DNA from: an uncultured Victivallis sp.
Lineage (GTDB): Bacteria; Verrucomicrobiota; Lentisphaeria; Victivallales; Victivallaceae
Direction of reading: 5' to 3'
Assembly (NCBI GenBank): GCA_944389895.1
Contig: CALXOA010000118.1
Location: 1-64,000 of the forward strand
DNA length: 64,000 nucleotides
Below are positions 8,673 through 17,602 of the stretch, piece by piece (the first letter of the stretch is position 1; each line of letters opens with the position of its first letter). The position numbers were made by a program, and so were the translations under genes. The notes beneath the pieces were generated by a model, which was not told the DNA's origin, ran no database searches, and saw only the letters and a list, made by a program, of their open reading frames with translations.

Positions 8673-9437
8673 ATGCGATACAATCCCAGAAAACATCGCC
8701 TGCCCCCGTTCCAGAGTTCGGGAGTGTTGTTGATCGACAAGCCGCGGGAGTGGACCAGTTTTGATGTGGTCAATTTCATCCGCTGCCGTTTCAACGTGCC
8801 GAAGATCGGCCACTGCGGGACTCTCGATCCCGCGGCGACCGGGCTGCTGGTGCTGGTGCTCGGGAAATTCACCCGGCTGAGCTCCAAGTTCAGCGGAGAG
8901 GATAAAACCTATGAGGCGACACTCCAGCTCGGAATCGAAACGGATTCCTACGACCTCGACGGGACGGTGACGGCAACACACGATTTTTCCGGCATCACGG
9001 AAACGGCACTGCGTGAAACCCTCGCCGGTTTTGTCGGGGAGCAGGAGCAGCTTCCGCCGATGGTTTCCGCGGTCAAGAAGGACGGCCGAAAGCTCTATGA
9101 GCTTGCACGCGAGGGCATCGAGGTGGAGCGGGAGAGCAAGCCCATCACCATCTTCAGCATCGATGTGACCCGTTGTGAAATTCCCTTCTGCGACTTCACA
9201 ATCCACTGTACGAAGGGGACCTATGTCAGAACGCTCTGCCACGATGCGGGCCGGAGGCTCGGCTGCTGCGGCACCCTGGCGGCGCTGCGCCGTACCCAGA
9301 GCGGACAATTCCGACTGGAGGACGCGCTCACCCTGGATCAGCTCAAGGAGTTTGAACAGGCGGATCTCGAACTGCATGTCCGCCGCTTTCTCTATGAGAA
9401 ACTCTCCAGAATCGCGGGGGTGAACCATGGCGTCTGA
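8673..9437 (+). CDS. truB: tRNA pseudouridine(55) synthase
   Basis: 254 residues. Core motifs: GVLLIDKPREWTSFDVVN, GHCGTLDPAATGLLVL with catalytic Asp52, YEATLQLGIETDSYDLDG, and CTKGTYVRTLCHDAGRRLGC. The enzyme isomerises U55 in the T loop of tRNAs. The C-terminal PUA-like extension of longer TruBs is short. Ribosome site AGGAAG precedes ATG 8673. Its 3' end overlaps the next gene by 11 bases, so the two are translationally linked. Confidence 0.95.
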   Translation: MRYNPRKHRLPPFQSSGVLLIDKPREWTSFDVVNFIRCRFNVPKIGHCGTLDPAATGLLVLVLGKFTRLSSKFSGEDKTYEATLQLGIETDSYDLDGTVTATHDFSGITETALRETLAGFVGEQEQLPPMVSAVKKDGRKLYELAREGIEVERESKPITIFSIDVTRCEIPFCDFTIHCTKGTYVRTLCHDAGRRLGCCGTLAALRRTQSGQFRLEDALTLDQLKEFEQADLELHVRRFLYEKLSRIAGVNHGV

Positions 9438-10971
9438 GAAATCGGAAATTCCCTTTCGCGCCATCGATGCGGCGGTGGAAAAACTCCTTGCAAGTTCTCC
9501 GGACGGGACCTTGACTACAGCGGCGGTCGGGAAGGCGATCAATGCCGGGCGTTCCCGGGCACAGGCGGCGAGAATCGAGCAACTGCTCGAGGGAGATGGC
9601 CGGTTCTTCAGCGACGGCAAAGGTCATTTTCAACTGCGCAGCGCTTTTTTCCGGAACTACGAATTTCTGATCACTCCAGACGCGTGGGAGATCGAAAACG
9701 GCATCCTGCTGCCGGGACACCGATTCGCACCCTACGTTTCCGAAAATGTGTTTCCATCTGATGTGAAGTTTTCAGATGAGACGGGAGAGCCGGTTCGGCG
9801 CAGTGAAATCACCGCGCCGCTGTCACAGGTGTTTCACTATCACTTTCTGCTCGGTTCCGAACAGGTGTTCGATTTCTTCCTCGCCGACTCTCCGGCCAAC
9901 GCACGGATCCGGAACTCGGCGCAACCGACGGATCCGGTGACGCTCAATGTGTTTCAGCTGGATGAGTTTTACCGTAAAAATCATTTCAGTTCCGGTGATG
10001 CGCTGCTCTGTCGCGTATCGGATTATGACACCGGCGCGGTTGCATTCCGAATGCTGCCGGGCGAACGGCGGCAACAATCTGACCTCAACCGGTGGATTGA
10101 ATCATTCGAGTCAGCTCTGGACACGGTCATTGACCGTTTTGAAACCTATCCGGAAATTCCGGAACAGCTCAGCTGGGCCTGTTATTGCGGTGCGGGAACA
10201 CTCCCGGAGGTGGAAAAATCCGCTTCCTGCGACGAATTCATCCGCCGTGCCGGGCGCATCGAAATCAGCTATGATCCGGGCCACTCCGTACTGGCACGGC
10301 GCGACGAAGGAAACGAAGGAGGCGACACTCCGGAACTTCCCGCCGGAGTGCGCGTCTCCCGGGGGGAAACCGGGGAAATCGCCGCCCTGCTCCGCGAAAT
10401 CGGGTCCCCGCTCTCACCGGTGGAGGTCGACAGTTTCATCATCGACAACTGTTACGCACGGGAACTTGAATTTGAAGACTTCTTCGCACGCGCCTTCGGC
10501 CGTGAAAAACTGAACTTCGCTGACGAGGCGCAACAGGCGGTTTTCTACAATTACATCGAAGAACGGTTCGAGGAGCTGACCGGCAATTACAATCGTTATG
10601 ACGACGAACCCAAGGCTCCGTTGCGTTCAACGATCATGGAACTGGTCGAGGATCGGCTCGGATTCTTCGATTTTCTCAATTCCGTCGAGGAGCAGCTCGA
10701 CGACCTGCCCGGGGAAGATGTCCACCGTCTCGCAGAGATTTCGCTGCAGCTGGCGGAAATTCTGAAGATGCTCAACAATCCGGGATTCACCCCGGACGCC
10801 GGGGAACTCGATCGCCTCACCGAAACCGTCGAGGCTCGCGCCGATGACCAGGATGCCCTGATCGGTCGGTTGACGGATCGTTTCGCCGACAGAGAAGCCG
10901 GTCGTCTCCCGAAAAAAGACGGCGACGACCGGGATGGCTGCGGTGACCAGTCGCATTGTCACTGCCACTGA
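9427..10971 (+). CDS. Unrecognised 514-residue protein with Cys/His-rich tail, in the nusA-truB operon
   Basis: I do not recognise this protein. Residues 1-75 look like a winged-helix-like module (SPDGTLTTAAVGKAINAGRS...GDGRFFSDGKGHFQLR). The middle, about 75-330, is a mixed fold rich in aromatic residues (VFHYHFLLGSEQVFDFFLAD, LSWACYCGAGTLPEVEKSASC). About 330-480 is mostly helical and acidic. The end is CGDQSHCHCH, a likely metal-binding tail. There is no signal peptide or membrane segment. It overlaps truB by 11 bases and 43 bases separate it from iorA, so it probably belongs to the nusA-truB transcript. A role in RNA or ribosome biology is only a guess from context. Confidence 0.8.
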   Translation: MASEKSEIPFRAIDAAVEKLLASSPDGTLTTAAVGKAINAGRSRAQAARIEQLLEGDGRFFSDGKGHFQLRSAFFRNYEFLITPDAWEIENGILLPGHRFAPYVSENVFPSDVKFSDETGEPVRRSEITAPLSQVFHYHFLLGSEQVFDFFLADSPANARIRNSAQPTDPVTLNVFQLDEFYRKNHFSSGDALLCRVSDYDTGAVAFRMLPGERRQQSDLNRWIESFESALDTVIDRFETYPEIPEQLSWACYCGAGTLPEVEKSASCDEFIRRAGRIEISYDPGHSVLARRDEGNEGGDTPELPAGVRVSRGETGEIAALLREIGSPLSPVEVDSFIIDNCYARELEFEDFFARAFGREKLNFADEAQQAVFYNYIEERFEELTGNYNRYDDEPKAPLRSTIMELVEDRLGFFDFLNSVEEQLDDLPGEDVHRLAEISLQLAEILKMLNNPGFTPDAGELDRLTETVEARADDQDALIGRLTDRFADREAGRLPKKDGDDRDGCGDQSHCHCH

Positions 10972-11014
10972 ACCAGATTTTTGAAAAACCAAAACCAATG
11001 GAGAGTGATGAAAT

Positions 11015-12598
11015 ATGAACCACAGAATGCTTGCCAGCGGCAATGAAGCCATTGCGATGGGCGCAAAAGCGTGCGGAGTGAACATCGGCGTCGGTTATCC
11101 CGGCACCCCCTCCTCCGAAATTCTGGACGTCTTCAGCCGCCTGGGCGGTGTCGCACAATGGGCTCCGAATGAGAAAACCGCACTGGAAGTCGGCATCGGT
11201 GCCGCGTTTGCCAACGGCCGTTCCCTGATCACCATGAAGCATGTCGGACTCAACGTCGCCGCCGATCCGCTCTTCACAATCGCCTACTCCGGCACTCCGG
11301 GAGGACTGGTGATCGTCAGCGCCGACGATCCCGGCATGGCGTCGAGCCAGAATGAACAGGATAACCGTCGCTATGCAGTCGCCGCCGGGGTGCCGATGCT
11401 CGAACCGGCCGACTCGCAGGAGTGTTACGATTTCACCATCCGGGCCTTTGAACTCTCCGAACAGTTCCGCTGTCCGGTGCTGTTGCGGGTGACCACCCGT
11501 GTCTGTCACTCAAAATGTATCCTCGAGAAACGCGACCTGGAAACAACGCCGCGTACCGGGAAATTCGATCGCGATCCCAAAAGCAACGTGATGATCCCGG
11601 CCTACGCCCGGATCGCCCACCGCAAACTACGGGCAAAACTTCACGAACTGGAAGAGCTCAACGAAAAGGGAGAGTTCACCCGTTGGATCCGCAAAGGGGA
11701 TGAACTCGGGGTGATTGCCACCGGCATCAGCTTTCAGCATGTCCGCGACGCCGCGCCGGAGGCCTCCCTCCTCAAACCGGGGCTGACCTACCCGCTGCCG
11801 CTGGAAACCATCCGCCGTTTCGCCGCATCGGTCAAACGCTGCGTTGTGGTCGAGGAGGGGGATCCGATTGTGACCGAGGCAATCAGGGCTGCCGGGATTC
11901 CGGTGGAAGGAAAGGCGGAAATGTTCCGCTTCGGGGAACTCAACGTAAACCGGGTCAGGCGACTCCTTGCCGGAGATCTGACGCCGGAAACGCCTCCCCC
12001 GGCCGGCAAGCCGCCGCAGCTCTGTCTCGGCTGCCCGCACCGGAAATCCTATGAGGCGCTGCGGGATCTCGGGTGCATCGTCTCCGGCGACATCGGCTGC
12101 TACACGCTTGGAGTGCTGCCTCCCTTTGAAGCGGTCGACACCTGTGTCTGCATGGGAGCTTCCGTCACGGTCGGTCTCGGTATGCGCAAAGTGCTCCCGG
12201 AAGCCGAAGCACGTCGAGTGGTCAGCGTAATCGGCGATTCGACCTTCCTGCATACCGGCATCAACGGCATCGTGGAAATGGTCTACAACCGCCCGGCAAC
12301 CGGGCACGTGGTGATCGTGCTGGACAACAGCACGACCGCGATGACCGGACTTCAGGAACATCCCGGCACAGGCCGTAAACTCGATCATACGCCGGCTCCG
12401 CGTGTCTCCATCGAAGAGGTTGTTCGCGGCATCGGCGTGGACAACGTCGACGTGATCGACAGTACCGCGGATCCTGCGGGTTTCCGGGAACTGGTCAGCA
12501 GGCGGCTCTCCTCCAACGACACCAGCGTGATCATCGTCCGCCGTCCCTGCATCCTCGCGCTCGCCAAGGCAAAGTCTTACGAAGGGAAAAACAAATAA
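11015..12598 (+). CDS. iorA: Indolepyruvate ferredoxin oxidoreductase alpha subunit, ferredoxin domain missing
   Basis: 527 residues. The N-terminal pyrimidine-binding domain (GNEAIAMGAKACGVNIGVGYPGTPSSE), the middle domain, and the TPP-binding region (LCLGCPHRKSYEAL, SGDIGCYTLGVLPPFEAVDTCVCMG, TTAMTGLQEHPGTG) all match IorA. IorAB decarboxylates aryl pyruvates (indolepyruvate, phenylpyruvate) to aryl-acetyl-CoA, passing electrons to ferredoxin. Family members usually run past 600 residues with a C-terminal 2[4Fe-4S] ferredoxin domain. Here the protein stops just after RRPCILALAKAKSYEGKNK, with no CxxCxxC motif. iorB begins 2 bases after the stop. Together with paaK downstream this suggests arylacetate-CoA metabolism during amino-acid fermentation. 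Confidence 0.9.
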   Translation: MNHRMLASGNEAIAMGAKACGVNIGVGYPGTPSSEILDVFSRLGGVAQWAPNEKTALEVGIGAAFANGRSLITMKHVGLNVAADPLFTIAYSGTPGGLVIVSADDPGMASSQNEQDNRRYAVAAGVPMLEPADSQECYDFTIRAFELSEQFRCPVLLRVTTRVCHSKCILEKRDLETTPRTGKFDRDPKSNVMIPAYARIAHRKLRAKLHELEELNEKGEFTRWIRKGDELGVIATGISFQHVRDAAPEASLLKPGLTYPLPLETIRRFAASVKRCVVVEEGDPIVTEAIRAAGIPVEGKAEMFRFGELNVNRVRRLLAGDLTPETPPPAGKPPQLCLGCPHRKSYEALRDLGCIVSGDIGCYTLGVLPPFEAVDTCVCMGASVTVGLGMRKVLPEAEARRVVSVIGDSTFLHTGINGIVEMVYNRPATGHVVIVLDNSTTAMTGLQEHPGTGRKLDHTPAPRVSIEEVVRGIGVDNVDVIDSTADPAGFRELVSRRLSSNDTSVIIVRRPCILALAKAKSYEGKNK

Positions 12599-12599
12599 G

Positions 12600-13076
12600 A
12601 TGGAAAAGACCACCAACATCACCGTCGCCGGTCTCGGCGGTCAGGGCGTTCTCACGGTAACCGACATTCTCGCCGAAGTACTCTTCCGTGCCGGATACGA
12701 TGTCAAGAAAAGTGAAGTGCACGGCATGAGTCAGCGCGGAGGATCGGTCTCGAGCGAGGTACGGTTCGGCAAAGAGGTCGCAAGTCCGATGGTGCCGGAG
12801 GGGGAGAGCGACTTTCTGATCGTCATGGAACCGACTCAGGTGGAGGTCAATCGCCATAAACTCCGTGCCGGCGGCGTTTTGATCACCACCGACGACGTTC
12901 CGATGGAACGCCTCTCCAACCCGAAGGCGCTCAATACGATGATGCTCGGCGCGCTGTCGAAGCATTTTGAGCTGTCCGAAGAGAGCTGGCTCACGGTGAT
13001 CAAGGAGTTTCTGCCGGAAAAACTGCACGCCTTGAATGTCGAGATGTTTGAACTCGGCCGCCAGGGCGCCAGATAA
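12600..13076 (+). CDS. iorB: Indolepyruvate ferredoxin oxidoreductase beta subunit
   Basis: 158 residues of the gamma-domain type found in pyruvate-ferredoxin oxidoreductases. ITVAGLGGQGVLTVTDILAE is the conserved N-terminal Gly-rich motif, followed by VKKSEVHGMSQRGGSVSSEVRFG. It is the second subunit of the IorAB complex. Slightly shorter than many IorB proteins (about 190). It starts directly after iorA and has no Fe-S cluster motif, so it does not supply the ferredoxin domain missing from IorA. Confidence 0.92.
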   Translation: MEKTTNITVAGLGGQGVLTVTDILAEVLFRAGYDVKKSEVHGMSQRGGSVSSEVRFGKEVASPMVPEGESDFLIVMEPTQVEVNRHKLRAGGVLITTDDVPMERLSNPKALNTMMLGALSKHFELSEESWLTVIKEFLPEKLHALNVEMFELGRQGAR

Positions 13077-13109
13077 CAGAATTATCTCAACGGAAGGGAG
13101 AACAGAAAA

Positions 13110-13538
13110 ATGCCGATCAAACAGTTGTCACTTTTTGTGGAGAATCGTCCCGGCAGCCTCAGCGCGGTCTGCAAGGTGCTCAAGGAACACAATTTCAATA
13201 TCCGGACGCTGTCGCTGGCCGACACACAGCAGTTCGGCATCCTGCGGCTGCTCATCAAGGAGTACGAAGGAGCCAAGCAGGCGCTCGAATCGGCCGGTTT
13301 CATCGTCAAGGTGACCGACGTTCTCGCACTGACGGTACCGGATTACCCGGGCGGCCTGGCCGACATCCTCGCGATTCTCGACAAACATAATCTGTCGGTG
13401 GAATACATGTACGCCTTCACGTTCGGCCGCGAAGATCGGGCGGTGATCGTCTTCCGTTTTGAAGACCCCGAGCATGCCATCGCCGAACTCAGAGACGAAC
13501 CGATTGAAATGGTCCGCTCCGAAGAGCTGTTCAGCTGA
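13110..13538 (+). CDS. Tandem ACT-domain protein
   Basis: 142 residues made of two ACT modules: IKQLSLFVENRPGSLSAVCKVLKEHNFNIR (1-70) and LALTVPDYPGGLADILAILDKHNLSVEYMY (75-140). ACT domains bind small ligands, usually amino acids, to control metabolism. Proteins of this build are often encoded beside paaK and ior genes, as here, and probably sense an aromatic or branched amino acid. Ribosome site GGAAGGGAG precedes ATG 13110. No enzyme domain is attached, so it may regulate a partner by direct contact. Confidence 0.87.
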   Translation: MPIKQLSLFVENRPGSLSAVCKVLKEHNFNIRTLSLADTQQFGILRLLIKEYEGAKQALESAGFIVKVTDVLALTVPDYPGGLADILAILDKHNLSVEYMYAFTFGREDRAVIVFRFEDPEHAIAELRDEPIEMVRSEELFS

Positions 13539-13623
13539 AGAAAACGATACGCCGCGTGCCGGAACCAGCGGTTCCGACGGCGCGGATCACCCCAACGATA
13601 CCAAAACACAGAAGTCAGAAGAA

Positions 13624-14949
13624 ATGTCTCAGTTCGTCATTCCCAACCGGATCTTCGACCCGGCCGCCGAGTGCATGCCGTGCGCTGACCGGGCCGGACT
13701 TCAAGCCACCCATCTGCGCCGTACCGTGGAACAGGCGCAGAAAATTCCGTTCTACCGCCGGAAATTCGCAGAGAAAAACATCTCGCCGGATTCCATCAGA
13801 ACCGTGGCCGACCTGCAGCGTCTCCCCCTCACCACCAAGCAGGACCTGCGTGAATACTACCCCTTCGGCTTCTTTGCGGTTCCACAGGCGCAACTCGCCC
13901 GGATCCACGCCTCAAGCGGCACAACGGGGAAACCGACCTTCGTCGGTTACACCCAAAACGATCTCAAACTCTGGGCCAATCTCTGCGCCCGCTTTCTGGT
14001 TGCGGGCGGACTGACCAGCGACCAGCTGGTACAGGTCTCCTTCGGCTACGGCCTCTTCACCGGCGGTTTCGGGCTGCACGGCGGAATTGAACGGGTCGGA
14101 GCAGCGGTACTGCCGGCCTCCAGCGGAAACACGCAGCGGCAGATCCTGCTGTTGCGCGACGCAGGAATCAATACGCTGATCTGCACCCCATCCTATGCGC
14201 TGAACCTGGCCGAAACCATTCAGGCGATGGGAATCCGGCGCGGCGAACTTGCCCTGCGTTTCGCCCACTTCGGCGGCGAACCCTGGACCGAAGAGATGCG
14301 TCGCACAATCGAGGAGGAGCTGGGAATCCACGCATTCAACAATTACGGGCTCTCGGAAATCATCGGCCCAGGAGTCGCCGGTGAGTGCGCAGCCCGGACC
14401 GGAATGCACATCCAGGAGGATCATTTCCTCGTCGAATGTCTGAATCCGGAAACGCTTGAACCGGTTGCCGATGGCGAAGAGGGCGAGCTGGTGATCACCT
14501 CCCTGACCAAAGAGGCATGCCCGATCATCCGTTACCGTACCCGCGACCTTGCACGGCTCTACCGTGACAGCTGCCCCTGCGGCCGTACCACAATGCGTAT
14601 GAGCTGGGTCAAGGGGCGCTCCGATGATATGATGATCATCCGCGGAGTTAACGTATTCCCGACCCAGATTGAAGAAGCACTGTTGAAAGTCGACGGAACG
14701 GCCCCGCACTTCATGATTGAGCTGACCCGTCCCGGCAATCTCGATGAGGCGGTGGTCAAGGTCGAAATGCGCCAGCAGGAGTTCTCCGACAAGATGGAGG
14801 AGATGCACCGGCTGCGAGACCGGATCGGCCGCGAAATCACCGCGATCACCGGACTGCATTTCAATGTCGAACTGGTCGCGCCCAACACGCTCGAACGCTT
14901 CACCGGCAAGGCGAAGCGGGTCAATGATCTGCGCAACCTCAAACCCTGA
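13624..14949 (+). CDS. paaK: Phenylacetate-CoA ligase
   Basis: 441 residues of the adenylate-forming superfamily. Motifs: IHASSGTTGKPTFVGYT (phosphate loop), NNYGLSEIIGPGVAGEC, YRTRDLARLY, and GRSDDMMIIRGVNVFPTQIEEAL with the C-terminal domain ending LERFTGKAKRV. It activates phenylacetate or related arylacetates to CoA thioesters with ATP. The frame is open from 13459, but family alignment puts the start at MSQFVIPN (ATG 13624). With IorAB it can interconvert aryl pyruvate, aryl-acetyl-CoA and aryl acetate, possibly conserving ATP. Confidence 0.93.
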   Translation: MSQFVIPNRIFDPAAECMPCADRAGLQATHLRRTVEQAQKIPFYRRKFAEKNISPDSIRTVADLQRLPLTTKQDLREYYPFGFFAVPQAQLARIHASSGTTGKPTFVGYTQNDLKLWANLCARFLVAGGLTSDQLVQVSFGYGLFTGGFGLHGGIERVGAAVLPASSGNTQRQILLLRDAGINTLICTPSYALNLAETIQAMGIRRGELALRFAHFGGEPWTEEMRRTIEEELGIHAFNNYGLSEIIGPGVAGECAARTGMHIQEDHFLVECLNPETLEPVADGEEGELVITSLTKEACPIIRYRTRDLARLYRDSCPCGRTTMRMSWVKGRSDDMMIIRGVNVFPTQIEEALLKVDGTAPHFMIELTRPGNLDEAVVKVEMRQQEFSDKMEEMHRLRDRIGREITAITGLHFNVELVAPNTLERFTGKAKRVNDLRNLKP

Positions 14950-14965
14950 GGAGAAATCATCGATC

Positions 14966-15760
14966 ATGGCGAAGCGATCAAAACTCCTGATGCTGCCGGG
15001 TGCGCTGGCGGTGGTATTTCTCTTCGCCGGCTGCGCCTCGGTGCCGTACACCGGGCGCAGCCAGATGATCTTCTACAGTGAATCCAGCGACATTGAACTG
15101 GGAGCAGAGGCGTGGAAGGAGACGCTCGCAAAGGAGAAGAAATCCACCGACAGCACCAGCATCCAGGCATTGAATCGCGTCGGCGCCCATCTGGCCGCAG
15201 CGGCAAACCGGCCGGACTACCAGTGGGAGTTCGTCGTCCTGGAATCCACCGAACCGAATGCGTTCGCCCTGCCCGGCGGCAAGGTCGCGGTCTACTCCGC
15301 GCTTTTCACACTGGTCGATAACGACGCGGAACTCGCCACCGTGGTCGGCCACGAAGTCAGCCACGCCCTCGCCCGTCACGGCGTCGAGCGCATGAGCCAG
15401 AACATCTTCCGGAACTGCGGGGGGATTCTGGTTGAGCAATTATTCGGTTCCCAGTGGAACGAGGTCTACAACGGCGGCACCGACCTGATCGCGATGCTGC
15501 CCTACAGCCGTACGCAGGAATATGAAGCGGATCATCTGGGACTGATCCTGATGGCACGCGCCGGTTACGATCCGGCTGCTGCACTGACCTTCTGGGAGAA
15601 ATTCCGCAAGCTCAGCCAGACCGGGACGGTGCTGGAGTTTCTCTCCACCCATCCCGACGGAGACAAGCGGCTGGAAGAGTTGAAGAAGCAGCTTCCGGAA
15701 GCTCAGAAATACTACGATGAAGCCCCGGAAAAATACGGTAACGGCAACCGTTATCGCTGA
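14966..15760 (+). CDS. M48-family metalloprotease lipoprotein
   Basis: 264 residues. A signal peptide with lipobox LFAGC (Cys about residue 21) indicates a lipoprotein. The zinc motif is HEVSHALARH with a third ligand in EYEADHLGL, the M48 pattern, and the STHPDGDKRLEELKK end is shared with LoiP/YcaL/BepA-like periplasmic proteases. It probably degrades misfolded envelope proteins. GAGGAGA precedes ATG 14966; the open frame extends back to 14744 but overlaps paaK and lacks a signal sequence. No transmembrane segments follow, so it is the small soluble type. Outer versus inner membrane anchoring is not certain. Confidence 0.9.
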   Translation: MAKRSKLLMLPGALAVVFLFAGCASVPYTGRSQMIFYSESSDIELGAEAWKETLAKEKKSTDSTSIQALNRVGAHLAAAANRPDYQWEFVVLESTEPNAFALPGGKVAVYSALFTLVDNDAELATVVGHEVSHALARHGVERMSQNIFRNCGGILVEQLFGSQWNEVYNGGTDLIAMLPYSRTQEYEADHLGLILMARAGYDPAAALTFWEKFRKLSQTGTVLEFLSTHPDGDKRLEELKKQLPEAQKYYDEAPEKYGNGNRYR

Positions 15761-15792
15761 AAGGTATTCTCCGAAGCAGCCGGGGCAAGGCG

Positions 15793-16413
15793 TTATTTCT
15801 TAAACTCCAGACCGGATTGCTGGCGCAGTTTGACCAGTGCCATCCGTAAGGAAGTGAGTGTGTCAAAATACTGGGCCACCAGGCGTTCAAACTCCCGTTC
15901 CTGAACCGCGCTGACTGACCGACGAGAACTGAACTTGTCGAGGTTGTCGGTACACACCTCATGGAGCCAGTTTTCATAATCATCGATCGGAGCCGTCGCC
16001 AGCGTCGGCAACGCCCTGTCGCGTTTCCCTTCACGCGATAAACTCCTGCGATATTCCCGCTGAAATTCGCGCATCGAAGTTTTTTCGAACCGGAAACGAT
16101 AGCTGGCAGCGACCTGCCGGTCAACGTCGGAAAAAACCCGTTCGAGAGCCACCGCTAGAGTGGAGAGGTTGCCTGCGTCACGATAACGGGCATGCGAAAG
16201 AATCGTCTGAATATCCCGCGCTTCCGCAACCATGCTGAAGAGCAACGACTCCGTCTCCCGGTTGTAGGCGCTCGAAGCGGCCATCCCGAGCGCCACCCAG
16301 AATCGTGTTTCCAGCCGATCCAGTTTCGCTTCAAGGTCATCAAGCCGATCGGCGCGCAACACCGTCGGCACAGCAAGAACTGCAATCAACCCGATCAGGA
16401 AAATTTTCCGCAT
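15793..16413 (-). CDS. Secreted protein of unknown function with coiled-coil start
   Basis: 206 residues, not recognised. MRKIFLIGLIAVLAVPTVLRA is a signal peptide, probably cut after LRA. A short coiled-coil heptad stretch follows (DRLDDLEAKLDRLETRF), then a mostly helical, charged domain. AGGAGG six bases before ATG 16413 supports this start over the in-frame codon at 16440. It is the last gene of the minus-strand run and sits convergently, 32 bases from the M48 lipoprotein gene. Confidence 0.75.
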   Translation of the reverse strand: MRKIFLIGLIAVLAVPTVLRADRLDDLEAKLDRLETRFWVALGMAASSAYNRETESLLFSMVAEARDIQTILSHARYRDAGNLSTLAVALERVFSDVDRQVAASYRFRFEKTSMREFQREYRRSLSREGKRDRALPTLATAPIDDYENWLHEVCTDNLDKFSSRRSVSAVQEREFERLVAQYFDTLTSLRMALVKLRQQSGLEFKK

Positions 16414-16455
16414 CGCAGGCCTCCTCCGTCCTTCCGCCAACGCAGCAGCGGCATT

Positions 16456-16881
16456 TCAGTTCAAATCTGCGGCGACCCGCATGGAGAGTTCCCGGGCGAT
16501 TTCGGCCGCCTTACCCTCCTCGTATCGCAGCTGCCGCCAGTTCCAGTGAAACCCATCCTCGACCCCGCGCGGGATCACATGCAGATGTGCGTGCATCACC
16601 ACCTGCCCGGCCGCCGTTCCGTCAGCCAGATGAAGGTTGAAAGCATCCCACTCAAACTTTCGCTTCAAGGCGATACCGATCCGCGCCCCGACACGAAACA
16701 TCCGCCCCGCCGTCGTCTCGGGGATCGTGGCGCTGGACTCGTGGTGTTCCTTCGGAATCACCAGCGTATGCCCGAAATTGATCGGCCCGATGTCGAGGAA
16801 GGCAAACACCAGCTCATCCTCATAAACTTTGGCGGCCGGGATCTCCCCGGCGATGATCTTGCAGAAAATACAATCGGCCAT
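16456..16881 (-). CDS. HIT-family nucleotide hydrolase/transferase
   Basis: 141 residues. CIFCKIIAGEIPA with its two Cys and FAFLDIGPINFGHTLVIPK are typical of HinT/Fhit-like proteins. The histidine triad is HAHLHVIPR (His97, His99, His101). Members hydrolyse AMP conjugates or dinucleoside polyphosphates in the cytoplasm. GGAGGAAGG precedes ATG 16881. It follows ktrA by 47 bases on the same strand. Substrate is unknown. Confidence 0.92.
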   Translation of the reverse strand: MADCIFCKIIAGEIPAAKVYEDELVFAFLDIGPINFGHTLVIPKEHHESSATIPETTAGRMFRVGARIGIALKRKFEWDAFNLHLADGTAAGQVVMHAHLHVIPRGVEDGFHWNWRQLRYEEGKAAEIARELSMRVAADLN

Positions 16882-16928
16882 TTTCCTTCCTCCTTCTTTA
16901 TCGATTTCCCCGGGACACGGGAGAAACG

Positions 16929-17585
16929 TTATTCTCCACGAAACACTTCCATGATCGAATTCTGACTGCCGAATACAGTCAGCTGATCCCCTTTTTCCAA
17001 CACGGTATCCGGATTCATGATCGTCTCAGAGCCGCAACCGGATTTCTTGATCAGCAGAACCGTCACATTGAAACGGTTCCGCAGATCAAGCTGACGCAAC
17101 GAACGACCGGCCAGAGATTCCGGCACAATTACCTCGGCAATCGCCGACCCCTTGAATTCGAACAAATCGGCGAAGTTGGGCAACGACAGCCGGCGCGACA
17201 ACCGTTCAGCGACATCCTGCTCCGGCTGGATCACCTCATCGGCGCCGAGCCGGAACAGAATCCGCTCCTGAATCGCATTGTTCGCCTTGGCCAGAACCTT
17301 GCGCACCCCTTCCTGTTTGAGCAAGGTCAGAGCGAGAATCTGATCTTCGAAGTGAGAACTCATGCCGAGAATCACCGCGTCGAATTTACGTACATTCAAC
17401 TCCCGCACAACCTCCTCATTGCTGACGTCGGCAATCACCGCCTCTGTCACTTTGTCACGGAGGTCATCAACCCGCTCCCGATCAATATCGACAATCAGAA
17501 CCGTGTTTCCGGCCCGGCTCAACTCAATCGCCAGCTTCGAGCCGAACGATCCCATGCCGAACACCGCGTAATGATTTCTCGCCAT
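16929..17585 (-). CDS. ktrA: Potassium uptake regulatory subunit, TrkA/KtrA type
   Basis: 218 residues. RCK_N Rossmann domain: YAVFGMGSFGSKLAIELSRAGNTVLIVDID with GxGxxG and the acidic end of strand 2. The RCK_C domain covers about residues 140-218 (SAIAEVIVPESLAGRSLRQLDLRNRF...DQLTVFGS). It forms a cytoplasmic ring that gates the KtrB channel in response to ATP/ADP or NAD(H). It lies 17 bases after ktrB, so they are surely co-transcribed. Confidence 0.94.
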   Translation of the reverse strand: MARNHYAVFGMGSFGSKLAIELSRAGNTVLIVDIDRERVDDLRDKVTEAVIADVSNEEVVRELNVRKFDAVILGMSSHFEDQILALTLLKQEGVRKVLAKANNAIQERILFRLGADEVIQPEQDVAERLSRRLSLPNFADLFEFKGSAIAEVIVPESLAGRSLRQLDLRNRFNVTVLLIKKSGCGSETIMNPDTVLEKGDQLTVFGSQNSIMEVFRGE

Positions 17586-17602
17586 TTTCTACTCCCAACG
17601 CA

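Noticed and set aside
12580-12660. Ferredoxin domain of IorA hidden in another frame
   Set aside because: No CxxCxxC pattern appears in any frame between the iorA stop and the iorB core, and iorB begins 2 bases later.
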